From: Candidatus Planktophila lacus
GTDB taxonomy: Bacteria; Actinomycetota; Actinomycetes; Nanopelagicales; Nanopelagicaceae
DNA: 64,000 nucleotides
NCBI RefSeq assembly: GCF_002288385.1
Contig: NZ_CP016783.1
Location: forward strand, 1 to 64,000
Reading direction: 5' to 3'
Part shown: one piece after another, positions 53,860 through 62,198 of the stretch
Numbering within the stretch: the first letter of the stretch is position 1
Layout of the letters: each line of letters begins with the position of its first letter
The notes under the pieces: generated by a model
The model's database searches: none
Seen by the model: only the letters and a program-made list of their open reading frames with translations
Told to the model about the DNA's origin: nothing
Made by a program: the position numbers and the translations under genes

Positions 53860-54720
53860 TTAATCTTCGATTAAAGCAAGTAGCGCTTTGGAATAAGGAC
53901 TTCCGACATAATTTTTTGCTAGCGCAGAAAGCTGATGTTCAGAAATCCACGTGTTTCTGAAGGCTACCTCTTCAGGCGAGCCAACGAGCATTCCCTGGCG
54001 CGATTGGATCACCCTAACTAACTCGGCAGCGGCAAACATATCCTCTACCGTGCCAGTATCTAACCATGCTGTGCCTCGGTCGATAATTGAGTGGCTCAAT
54101 GAATTTTGGCGCAAATAAATATTGAGTAAATCTACTATTTCCAATTCTCCGCGGCTCGAAGGTTTAATTTCTTTGACAAAGTCACATACTTGAGAATCAA
54201 AGTGATAAATACCCGGGATAGCCAAACCTTTGTGGACTTCTTTCGGTTTCTCTTCTAGGGAGAGGATCTTGTCTCCATCAGTTTTCAAACTTCCAAACTT
54301 TGATACGTCATTAACTAAATAACCATAAATATGCGCACCTTTCGGATTCAAATTCTCACTAATTTTGTAGCCGATTCGACTACCGTAAAAAATGTTGTCC
54401 CCAAGCATGAGCAAACTAGGTTTATCGACAATCTTCTTTTCGGCCAAGGTAAAAACCTCGGGAATTCCATTCGCTTTTTCCTGAGAAATAAAATTTAGTT
54501 CTATACCCCATTGAGATCCATCACCAAGCAAATTCATAAATGAATCTGCTTGATTGGGAACGGTGATAATACTAAATTCACGAATTCCTGCGGCCATCAT
54601 CAGCGACAAGGGATAGTAGATCATGGGTTTGTCATAGATCGGCAGCAATTGCTTAGACGTTACAGTGGTCATTGGTCGAAGCCGCGTCCCATAGCCGCCA
54701 GCAAGAATTAGGCCATACAT
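53860..54720 (-). CDS. rmlA: glucose-1-phosphate thymidylyltransferase
   Basis: RmlA makes dTDP-glucose from glucose-1-phosphate and dTTP. The 286-residue protein shows LILAGGYGTRLRPMT with the catalytic Arg, SKQLLPIYDKPMIYYPLS, LMLGDNIFYG, and GTAWLDTGTVEDM near the end, all diagnostic. A longer frame overlaps the divergent rmlC gene; the ATG at 54720 is right for the family and has TACTAT six bases upstream. No SD. Downstream genes GT61 and the fringe-like gene form its operon. Confidence 0.95.
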   Translation of the reverse strand: MYGLILAGGYGTRLRPMTTVTSKQLLPIYDKPMIYYPLSLMMAAGIREFSIITVPNQADSFMNLLGDGSQWGIELNFISQEKANGIPEVFTLAEKKIVDKPSLLMLGDNIFYGSRIGYKISENLNPKGAHIYGYLVNDVSKFGSLKTDGDKILSLEEKPKEVHKGLAIPGIYHFDSQVCDFVKEIKPSSRGELEIVDLLNIYLRQNSLSHSIIDRGTAWLDTGTVEDMFAAAELVRVIQSRQGMLVGSPEEVAFRNTWISEHQLSALAKNYVGSPYSKALLALIED

Positions 54721-54725
54721 GGTGG

Positions 54726-54732
54726 CATAGTA
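54726..54732. promoter_or_regulatory. symmetric bidirectional -10 for rmlA and rmlC
   Basis: CATAGTA contains CATAGT on the plus strand (seven bases before the rmlC ATG at 54739) and TACTAT on the minus strand (six bases before the rmlA ATG at 54720). The two hexamers overlap by five bases. Only 18 bases separate the two start codons, too few for SD-led translation of both. Confidence 0.6.
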
Positions 54733-54738
54733 ACGTCT

Positions 54739-55278
54739 ATGGAACTTATTGACGAGATGCCTTTTGAGCGTGGGCCTAAACTTTTTCAAAGGCAAGTTTT
54801 TTCGGATGATCGAGGATCATTTGAGATGCTTTTTCAAGAAACAATTTTTAGAGCGCATTTTCATGATTTCCCCCATATTAGACAAATTAATGGAATCAGA
54901 GCAAAACGCGGTGCGTTGCGGGGATTTCATTCATCAGAAATTAACGTTAACCATTGGAAAGTTGTTACTTGCGTAAAGGGAAAAGTCCTCGATGCAATGA
55001 TTGATTTACGAACAGAATCGGCTAGCTTTGGAAAAGTGCGATTTGCAGAGATTGATGAAAAAAGTGGACTGAGTCTTGTAATTCCTCCCGGGTTTGGTCA
55101 CGCTGTCCAAAGTTTGACTGAAGACTCATTAACAATTTATGGAACAAACATCGAGTATGAAAACAATAAAGAGTTCGAAATAAACCCAATTGCTGGCGAC
55201 TGGAGCCTAAATTGGATACAACCAACTATTCTCAGTGAGCGCGATAGAATGGCACCCGAATTAAGCGAACTTTACTAA
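54739..55278 (+). CDS. rmlC: dTDP-4-dehydrorhamnose 3,5-epimerase family protein
   Basis: A 179-residue cupin of the RmlC family. The catalytic His lies in GALRGFHSSE (canonical RGLHxQ), followed by KVVTCVKGKVLDAMIDLR and VIPPGFGHAVQSL (canonical PxGxAHGF). The altered second motif leaves open a 3-epimerase or 5-epimerase with a different product. The ATG starts seven bases after a -10-like CATAGT. rmlB follows after 16 bases. Confidence 0.85.
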   Translation: MELIDEMPFERGPKLFQRQVFSDDRGSFEMLFQETIFRAHFHDFPHIRQINGIRAKRGALRGFHSSEINVNHWKVVTCVKGKVLDAMIDLRTESASFGKVRFAEIDEKSGLSLVIPPGFGHAVQSLTEDSLTIYGTNIEYENNKEFEINPIAGDWSLNWIQPTILSERDRMAPELSELY

Positions 55279-55294
55279 AGATTAAGGTCAGGGA

Positions 55295-56215
55295 ATGAAG
55301 TTAATTGTTTTCGGTGGAGCAGGTTTCATTGGATCGGAATTTGCGCGGCAAGCGGTTCATTCCGATATCTTTAATAAAGTGTCCGTTGTAGACGCCTTAA
55401 CTTACGCCGGTAATCAAGAAAATTTACGCGATATCTCGAATAGCACAAAATTTGATTTTATTCACGCGGATATCCTTGACTCTAAAAAGTATGAAGGATT
55501 GATTGACTCTGAAACTTTTGTTGTAAATTTCGCGGCAGAGTCTCACGTTGACCGTTCAATTGAGGACCCGCTTATCTTTGCCAAAACAAATTTTATGGGA
55601 GTTTGCAACCTCCTAAACACATGTAAAGAAAAAGATTCCGCTAGATTCATTCAGGTTTCCACGGATGAAGTTTATGGACCGATGCCTGAAGGTACTGCTA
55701 ATGAAACATTCACACTCAACCCAAGTTCCCCTTACGCGGCCTCAAAGGCGGCTGGAGATTTGGTAACTCTTTCATTTTGGGCTACGTATAAATTCCCAGT
55801 CATGATTACTAGAGGTGTTAATACATTTGGACCACACCAATATCCAGAAAAATTGATCCCACTTGCTCTTTCTAAATTGAAAAATGGTGAGGAAGTACCA
55901 ATTTATGGTGACGGGAGCCAAACACGTGAATGGATTCACGTATCAGACCATGCGGCAGGAATTATGGCAGTTTTGCTAAAGGGTCGGATTGGAGAAATTT
56001 ACAACATTGGAACCGATCATCGGTTAACAAATCTACAAGTGATACAGATTTTAAAAAACCAATTAAATATCGATGAAAATTTAATTAAGTTTGTGGAAGA
56101 TAGAAAAGGACATGACATTCGTTATGCGTTGAATAGTCAGAAAATTCAATCGGAGCTAAATTGGTTTCCAAAGAAAATATTGGGCCAAGACTTCAGTGAC
56201 TTTAGTAATTGGTAA
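55295..56215 (+). CDS. rmlB: dTDP-glucose 4,6-dehydratase
   Basis: RmlB converts dTDP-glucose to dTDP-4-keto-6-deoxyglucose. The 306-residue protein has the NAD motif GGAGFIGSEFARQ, NFAAESHVDRSIEDP, the catalytic STDEVYG, YAASKAAGD (YxxxK) and TFGPHQYPEKLIPLA. It is 20-30 residues shorter than common RmlB, mostly at the C-terminus. Start ATG has a weak AGG-type SD (CAGGG). No rmlD is nearby, so the final sugar may not be rhamnose. Confidence 0.93.
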   Translation: MKLIVFGGAGFIGSEFARQAVHSDIFNKVSVVDALTYAGNQENLRDISNSTKFDFIHADILDSKKYEGLIDSETFVVNFAAESHVDRSIEDPLIFAKTNFMGVCNLLNTCKEKDSARFIQVSTDEVYGPMPEGTANETFTLNPSSPYAASKAAGDLVTLSFWATYKFPVMITRGVNTFGPHQYPEKLIPLALSKLKNGEEVPIYGDGSQTREWIHVSDHAAGIMAVLLKGRIGEIYNIGTDHRLTNLQVIQILKNQLNIDENLIKFVEDRKGHDIRYALNSQKIQSELNWFPKKILGQDFSDFSNW

Positions 56216-56249
56216 ATTCCGTGGAGACTGCACCTAAAGTGATTGATTC

Positions 56250-57440
56250 ATGAGGATTTTACATCTGGCAACTTCACTCAATGGGGGAGCTGGGAGTGCG
56301 GCCTATCGATCGCATGAAGCACTTATAGATTCAGGATTCCATTCTAAAATATTGACATTGACTCACAACAACGAAATCCATAAAAACGGCGTGATTGCGA
56401 CCAATCGAAAAAGTCTTGACCGTCTGGCCTCCGGAATTAACACCAAATTGCAGAGCCTAATTCTTCAAAGCTCTAGCAATTTACTCACACCAATTTCCAT
56501 ATCCCAATTAAATCTAACTGAACCAGCAATTCTCGAAGCAAACATAATTCACGCTCACGCTAGTTACAATTTCTTCAATTTGAGCGATCTCATTGCGCTA
56601 TCTCGCATGAACAAAAAGATCTTTGTCACTCTCCATGATCAACGTTTTTTTACCGGAGGATGTCACTATTCATATGAATGTAGGGGCTTTCAGAATAGTT
56701 GCAAACGTTGTCCACAAGCTCGAATTGTGGGCCGTAGAGTGATCGATAGGCATTTAAGTGATAACGCTCATCACAAATCTCAAATTTCACAATTTAAGTT
56801 CATTAGCCCGTCTACTTGGCTGAGTAGGCTGGCAAAAGAAAGTCAGCTGTTAAGTGAGGCGGCCATGAGGGTAATCTTCAATCCCGTTCCAAACGATTTC
56901 TATACAGCTATTGGACGTAACAATGAAAAAAAACTTTTAACTCTTGGTTTTTGTTCAGCGGATTTAAACAATCCTTATAAAGGACTCAATTTATTAAGTG
57001 AGGCTCTTCATATTATTTCCATGACAAATCCTGATAGGAAGTTTCAACTAAATTTGATTGGCATAGGTAAATTAATTTCATTCTCAGAAAACGTATCGGT
57101 AGCGCAAATCCGGGTATCGAGTCAGGCTGAAATCGCCCAAGAACTTTCAAGGCTCGATTACTTAGTGGTACCAAGCACAGCGGATAATGCGCCGAGCGTG
57201 ATTTCAGAGGCACTTATGTGTGGAACCCCAGTCCTTGGAAGTTCAACTGGAGGAATTCCTGAAATGCTAAATAATGGAAATGGAATGATATTTACGTCAG
57301 AAAATGCCGAAGATCTGGCGCAAAAAATTCTAACTTTTAACATACCTGCGACAAATGAGGCGATAGCGAAATCTGCAAAAGCAAAGTACGGTTATTCAAT
57401 AGTGGCAAAAAATCTAATGGATTACTACGGTTCTAATTGA
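56250..57440 (+). CDS. GT4-family glycosyltransferase
   Basis: A 396-residue GT-B enzyme. The acceptor domain begins MRILHLATSLNGGAGSAAYR; a cysteine cluster GGCHYSYECRGFQNSCKRCP (residues about 135-155) is found in a subset of bacterial GT4 enzymes; the donor site has SEALMCGTPVLGSSTGGIPEML. It probably adds one sugar of the surface glycan. It follows rmlB after 34 bases, and its stop overlaps that of the convergent gene by 16 bases. Confidence 0.9.
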   Translation: MRILHLATSLNGGAGSAAYRSHEALIDSGFHSKILTLTHNNEIHKNGVIATNRKSLDRLASGINTKLQSLILQSSSNLLTPISISQLNLTEPAILEANIIHAHASYNFFNLSDLIALSRMNKKIFVTLHDQRFFTGGCHYSYECRGFQNSCKRCPQARIVGRRVIDRHLSDNAHHKSQISQFKFISPSTWLSRLAKESQLLSEAAMRVIFNPVPNDFYTAIGRNNEKKLLTLGFCSADLNNPYKGLNLLSEALHIISMTNPDRKFQLNLIGIGKLISFSENVSVAQIRVSSQAEIAQELSRLDYLVVPSTADNAPSVISEALMCGTPVLGSSTGGIPEMLNNGNGMIFTSENAEDLAQKILTFNIPATNEAIAKSAKAKYGYSIVAKNLMDYYGSN

Positions 57441-58390
57441 TTGAAATCGTTGTTAGCCAAGTTAACTCGATCTGATAGTTTCTTAAATGGTTTTGCTCGA
57501 AATAGATCCAATAATCTTGTCACTCGTGTTGAAAAAATATTCATCCAGTTTATTCCGTAGACATTGTCTCTAATCCAGGCGTCGACATGAATAGACTCGA
57601 TAAGCACAGACTTATCATCTACAAATGACTCAGCATTTTGGAATAAAAACGGGGAAGAGTTAAAAGTATGAGTCGCAAATTGGTCGTTGCCTATGTTGGA
57701 GATATATGAAACAGGTGGAAGTATGGAAAACAATGAGTTCTGCCTCATGAATCTGGCGATGACAATGTCCCAAACATCTATATAGCCATCTCTAGCCCTT
57801 CGAAATCCTGCATCCCAAAAAATCTTCTCGGCTCGACTTATTGTCTTGACCGAGGGCCAAGATGAATCTTCGAGCTCGAAGCTCTTTATTAGTTCTCTCC
57901 ACTTATCCTTTGAAGTAGCCCAACCCCAAATCATCGGATAAACCGATAAATTGCTCTGCTTTTTAGTGAGACTTTGAGGGGCTAGCTGGGTTCCAGAGAT
58001 CATGATATTTTTCGGCGAATCATTAATGTTCATAAAGTTTTTATCAACATATTGGAAGAAGCCATCAGAGGGTATACAGTCATCTTCTAGCACGATAGCG
58101 AAATTCTCATGCGAAAAAACCCAATTACAACTTGAGATTACAGATGCGGCACATCCACGATTCAAGTGTCTGAAAAAAACCGCAATCTCCCCATCAAAAT
58201 TCTCTTTAAAAGAATCAACGTATTCTTTTATTGATTTATTGATCGCGACTCCAGCTACATCATTTTCCTTTGGAGCATCAATCGAAATATAGATCTTTCT
58301 AATGCTATTTCTTTTAATGATATCCAAAATTTTTATTAGATTATCAAGTCGCTGGTATCCAATCACAAGGACTGCGATTTCTCCACTCAT
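57425..58390 (-). CDS. GT-A glycosyltransferase (GT2/GNT-I-like)
   Basis: A 321-residue protein with IAVLVIGYQRLDNLIKIL, FAIVLEDDCIPSDGFFQYVD (EDD site), IMISGTQL, PMIWGWATSKDKW and SNIGNDQFATHT. These match a group of bacterial glycosyltransferases related to GNT-I. Acceptor and donor are unknown. It is a single minus-strand gene between plus-strand units. Confidence 0.82.
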   Translation of the reverse strand: MSGEIAVLVIGYQRLDNLIKILDIIKRNSIRKIYISIDAPKENDVAGVAINKSIKEYVDSFKENFDGEIAVFFRHLNRGCAASVISSCNWVFSHENFAIVLEDDCIPSDGFFQYVDKNFMNINDSPKNIMISGTQLAPQSLTKKQSNLSVYPMIWGWATSKDKWRELIKSFELEDSSWPSVKTISRAEKIFWDAGFRRARDGYIDVWDIVIARFMRQNSLFSILPPVSYISNIGNDQFATHTFNSSPFLFQNAESFVDDKSVLIESIHVDAWIRDNVYGINWMNIFSTRVTRLLDLFRAKPFKKLSDRVNLANNDFNQLEP

Positions 58391-58475
58391 ATAACCCCAA
58401 TCCCTGCGACTTCTTAAGAAAGCAACGACACCTAAAGTAAATTTAGCATTCTCTGAAATAATCTATCGGAGTCTA

Positions 58476-58481
58476 TATCAT
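58476..58481 (+). promoter_or_regulatory. -10 element of leaderless GT2 gene
   Basis: TATCAT followed by six bases (AGTTTA) and the ATG at 58488. No SD. Confidence 0.5.
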
Positions 58482-58487
58482 AGTTTA

Positions 58488-59378
58488 ATGGGCTCCAACG
58501 GTCTGCTTTTAAGTGCGATAATTCCCGTTTCAAGGATGAGCGGTAAATTTGGAAACTTATCTATGTGGCTTAAAGAAGCAAGTAAGTTTCCGATAAAGAT
58601 AATTTTTGTGCACGACGTTCAAGATGATCTAACTGGAGTTGAATTAAGAAATTTAGTTTTGGGAATTGACTTGGAAAATGTTCTAATTCTAGAAGGGCGA
58701 TTTGGAAATCCCGGCGAAGCGAGAAATTTCGGCATTAGTTCTATAGAAGGTACATGGTTCACTTTTTGGGATTCTGACGATTTACCAAATCTCGAAAATA
58801 TCTTTCTCTGCTTGGAACGATTCCCAGCAGCAGAAATTCTGATTGGGTCATTCGAAACAGAAAATGATGCAGGTGAGGTTAATACCTTCAAAATAGAAGA
58901 GAATTTGGTCGACCACCTGCTTCGAAACCCAGGAATTTGGCGAATTGTGTTCAAGGCCGAGCTCCAGGAGAAGATTGTGTTTCCCAATCTAAGGATGGCA
59001 GAAGATCAGATTGCGATTTCGAATATTGGCATATTCAATTACGAATTGAAGTTCTGTGACACGATTTTTTATCGTTACTTTACTAATTTCCCTGGTCAAC
59101 TTACTTCAAACAAGGAAGCGCTTAACGATCTCTTCAAAGCTGTTAAAGTTTCAGAATTGAGCTTGAAGAATCATTCCAGAATTAACTCATCATTCGCCTA
59201 TGGTTTATATGCAAAACAGTTATTAACAGGACTAAAAATAGGTTCTACTAAGCTTAAACTACAAATGATTATACATATCGCCTTTTCAATTTTTCCTTTT
59301 AAAATCTCTTATCTTCGCGAAGTCACGAAGGCATTTATTTGGAATTTCAGAGTTTGGATGGTTTATGAAAAGAAGTAA
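58488..59378 (+). CDS. GT2-family glycosyltransferase
   Basis: A 296-residue GT2 enzyme: LLSAIIPVSRMSGKFGNLSMWL, FGNPGEARNFGISSIEGTWFTFWDSDDLP with the DxD. The C-terminal third has no membrane spans. It overlaps the GT11 gene by 14 bases and so precedes fucosyl-type transfer in the same transcript. Confidence 0.86.
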   Translation: MGSNGLLLSAIIPVSRMSGKFGNLSMWLKEASKFPIKIIFVHDVQDDLTGVELRNLVLGIDLENVLILEGRFGNPGEARNFGISSIEGTWFTFWDSDDLPNLENIFLCLERFPAAEILIGSFETENDAGEVNTFKIEENLVDHLLRNPGIWRIVFKAELQEKIVFPNLRMAEDQIAISNIGIFNYELKFCDTIFYRYFTNFPGQLTSNKEALNDLFKAVKVSELSLKNHSRINSSFAYGLYAKQLLTGLKIGSTKLKLQMIIHIAFSIFPFKISYLREVTKAFIWNFRVWMVYEKK

Positions 59379-60318
59379 TTCGAGTGTAGGAGTTTCGCTC
59401 ACTGGTGGCTTGGGAAACCAACTATTTCAGGTGGCAGCAGCGCTAGCAATGTCTGAAGGCGAAAGAGTTACCCTTATTTCGTCATACGGAAAACCAAGAT
59501 TTTCAAAAAACAACGAAGCGGAGATATATTCCCTTATAAGGGCAGAAGATTGGTTTGAAAGAGACGATGAGGTTAGTAGTTGGTTGCCAGCGAAGTGTGT
59601 TGGTTATATTTTGCGAATGGGAGTTCAACCAAAGATTTGGGAAAAGGGATTAGTAGTTTTTTTCATTAACAAGATAGCCAATCTAATCTTGTCGATCTCT
59701 CGGAACAGCAAAATTCGGATTCTTGCGGGCAAAGGGGTTGGATACTTCACACTTCCTGAAAAAAAGTATTTCACATTGCTCAGTGGATATTTTCAGTCTT
59801 ACCGTTGGGCCTCACTTGATGATGTGTATAAAAAATTGTTCCATCTTCACCCAAAGCATCCAGGCTCAGATCTTAAGTATTATGAATCACTCACTTCAGA
59901 TTGCAAACCTTTAGTTATCCATATTCGACTTGGTGATTATCTGTCAGAAAGAGACTTTGGAATTCCGTCTGTTGAATATTATAAATCGGCTGTTTCGAGA
60001 ATTTCTACGGAGGTAGAATTTGATGAGATCTGGGTTTTCTCTGACACATTAACTAAGGCCAAAGAGATTCTTCGCTTTGACGGAAGATTTAAGGTCAGAT
60101 GGATTGGTGAGCTAGACGGTTCGGCAGCCAGTACCTTTCAAGCGATGCGTCATGGCGCCGGATACATAATCGGTAATTCGACATTTAGTTGGTGGGCAGC
60201 ATTCTTGCGCTTAGATACCAAGGCTCCAGTGATTGCACCGAAACCTTGGTTTCGTGGAATGGAAGAGCCGTTCGAATTGATTCCTAAGAATTGGACTAGA
60301 ATTGACTCAAATTACTAG
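59365..60318 (+). CDS. GT11-family (alpha-1,2-fucosyltransferase-like) glycosyltransferase
   Basis: A 317-residue GT11 enzyme with all motifs: TGGLGNQLFQVAAALAMSEG, VIHIRLGDYLSERDFGIPSVEYYKSA, and IIGNSTFSWWAAFL. GT11 members transfer fucose in alpha-1,2 linkage; some transfer other 6-deoxyhexoses. No GDP-fucose pathway genes are in the window, so the donor must come from elsewhere or differ. Confidence 0.92.
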   Translation: MKRSNSSVGVSLTGGLGNQLFQVAAALAMSEGERVTLISSYGKPRFSKNNEAEIYSLIRAEDWFERDDEVSSWLPAKCVGYILRMGVQPKIWEKGLVVFFINKIANLILSISRNSKIRILAGKGVGYFTLPEKKYFTLLSGYFQSYRWASLDDVYKKLFHLHPKHPGSDLKYYESLTSDCKPLVIHIRLGDYLSERDFGIPSVEYYKSAVSRISTEVEFDEIWVFSDTLTKAKEILRFDGRFKVRWIGELDGSAASTFQAMRHGAGYIIGNSTFSWWAAFLRLDTKAPVIAPKPWFRGMEEPFELIPKNWTRIDSNY

Positions 60319-60339
60319 ATTCTTGTCGAAAAAAACTGG

Positions 60340-60345
60340 GATAAT
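60340..60345 (+). promoter_or_regulatory. extended -10 of ABC exporter gene
   Basis: GATAAT, preceded by TGG as an extended -10 (TGGGATAAT, 60337-60345), is five bases before the GTG at 60351. No SD is present. Confidence 0.45.
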
Positions 60346-60350
60346 ACTTT

Positions 60351-62195
60351 GTGAACAAAAGATTAGACATGAATAGCGGATGGAAAAACTCCACACTAGC
60401 TAGGTCCCTCACTGTAATCAGTAGGCGAGATAAACGAAAGATTATCTTGGTAACCGGAGTTCAAATTTTTATGGGTGGACTAGACCTTCTTGGAGTCGCT
60501 TTAATCGGCGTGCTTGGTGCCCTTGCGGTCAATGGCGTTTCCTCCAATAAACCTGGCGACCGAATTTCTACCTTTCTAGAATTGCTAAGAATTGAAGATT
60601 TATCTTTCCAAAATCAAGCAGCCTTTCTAGGAATCTTTGCAAGCGTGATTCTAGTTAGCCGCACTTTACTTTCGATCTTTTTCACAAGAAGAACACTTTA
60701 TTTTCTAAGCCGGAGGGCAGCCACGATTTCATCAGAATTGATATCGCAGCTTTTTGGTCAATCTATTACTTTCGTACAGAAAAGAAGCAGCCAAGAAACA
60801 CTTTATTCAGTTACTACTGGGGTAAGCGCAATCACATTAGGTGTAATTGCAACATCAGTTTCACTTATAGCGGATTTTTCTCTTTTATTGGTAATGGCAG
60901 TAGGTCTTTTTGTTGTTGACCCACTAATGTCAATCAGTACTTTCCTGGTTTTCTTAATTATTGGTTTAATTCTATATCGTTACATGCACACAAGAGCTGT
61001 TCAACTTGGTAAAGATCAAGCATCTAAATCGATTGAAAGCAACGAAAAAATTATTGAGGTATTGGACTCGTATCGCGAATCCGTCGTACGACATAGACGA
61101 GACTACTATGCGGAAGAAATAGGAAAAATTAGACTTTCTCTTTCAAACAATCTCGCTCAATCTGCCTTTATGCCTTACGTGAGCAAATATATAATTGAGA
61201 CCACCGTTGTGCTTGGTTCACTTGCAATAGCCGCAGCGCAGTTTATTCTTCAAGATGCGGCACGCGCAGTTGCAACACTATCTGTCTTTATGGCAGCGGG
61301 CACTAGAATTGCGCCAGCAGTTTTAAGGGTTCAACAAGGAGCAATTTCAATTCAAGCTTCGTTAGGTGCGGCGAAACCTACGCTTGATCTAATTGATGAA
61401 ATATACAAAAATGATTTCGTACCTGACAAGATTACTAACTTCCAGAACGCGCATTATGGATTTGAAGGAAACGTAACATTAGACAACGTAACGTACAAAT
61501 ATCCAAATGCTGAGATAAATGCGTTGGAGTCTATAGATTTAAGAATTAATCATGGGGAATCTATAGCCATTGTTGGGCCATCGGGATCAGGAAAAACCAC
61601 CCTCGTCGACATACTTCTGGGAATATTGAGCCCAACCTCCGGTCTGATTCAACTTTCTAATTTGTCACCCGAAGAAGCCACAAAAAAATGGCCAGGAGCG
61701 ATTTCATATGTGCCGCAAGATATAACAATATCTAATGGAACGGTCCGTGAAAATGTAACGATGGGTTACACAAAAGGTGAAATTCCAGAAAAGTTGATTT
61801 GGGAAGCTTTAGAAAAGGCTCAAATTTCTGATTTTGTTAATTCGCTTCCCATGTCCATAGATTCACCTCTTGGGGAGAAAGGAACAAAGATTAGTGGAGG
61901 CCAGCGCCAACGAATTGGTATTGCCAGAGCATTGATCACATCACCTAAGTTACTCGTTCTAGATGAAGCAACTAGTGCGCTTGATGGAAAAATAGAAGCC
62001 ACTTTGACCGAAGCTATACATAAACTTAAAAGCGAAGTCACCGTTATAACTATTGCTCATAGACTGTCAACGGTTGTTAACTCTGACAAAGTTTGTTATA
62101 TAAATTCAGGAAAGTTAATAGCCTTTGGTACGTTCTCAGAAGTACGTAAACAAGTTCCCGATTTTGATACTCAGGCAAGATTGATTGAGAGTTAA
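60351..62195 (+). CDS. ABC transporter, lipid-linked glycan flippase type (PglK/MsbA-like)
   Basis: A 614-residue half-transporter. Six spans (about residues 20-330), then the ATPase domain with Walker A VGPSGSGKTTL (about 404-414), signature ISGGQRQRIGIARAL and Walker B LLVLDEATSALDG, then the H-loop IAHRL. Such exporters flip lipid-linked oligosaccharides. The island has no visible Wzx, so this is the likely exporter. Start GTG at 60351 or ATG six codons later. Confidence 0.9.
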   Translation: MNKRLDMNSGWKNSTLARSLTVISRRDKRKIILVTGVQIFMGGLDLLGVALIGVLGALAVNGVSSNKPGDRISTFLELLRIEDLSFQNQAAFLGIFASVILVSRTLLSIFFTRRTLYFLSRRAATISSELISQLFGQSITFVQKRSSQETLYSVTTGVSAITLGVIATSVSLIADFSLLLVMAVGLFVVDPLMSISTFLVFLIIGLILYRYMHTRAVQLGKDQASKSIESNEKIIEVLDSYRESVVRHRRDYYAEEIGKIRLSLSNNLAQSAFMPYVSKYIIETTVVLGSLAIAAAQFILQDAARAVATLSVFMAAGTRIAPAVLRVQQGAISIQASLGAAKPTLDLIDEIYKNDFVPDKITNFQNAHYGFEGNVTLDNVTYKYPNAEINALESIDLRINHGESIAIVGPSGSGKTTLVDILLGILSPTSGLIQLSNLSPEEATKKWPGAISYVPQDITISNGTVRENVTMGYTKGEIPEKLIWEALEKAQISDFVNSLPMSIDSPLGEKGTKISGGQRQRIGIARALITSPKLLVLDEATSALDGKIEATLTEAIHKLKSEVTVITIAHRLSTVVNSDKVCYINSGKLIAFGTFSEVRKQVPDFDTQARLIES

Positions 62196-62198
62196 AGC

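Noticed and set aside
54721-54795. N-terminal extension of rmlA into the rmlC gene
   Set aside because: The added 25 residues are outside the family and the inner ATG has the -10 at the right distance.
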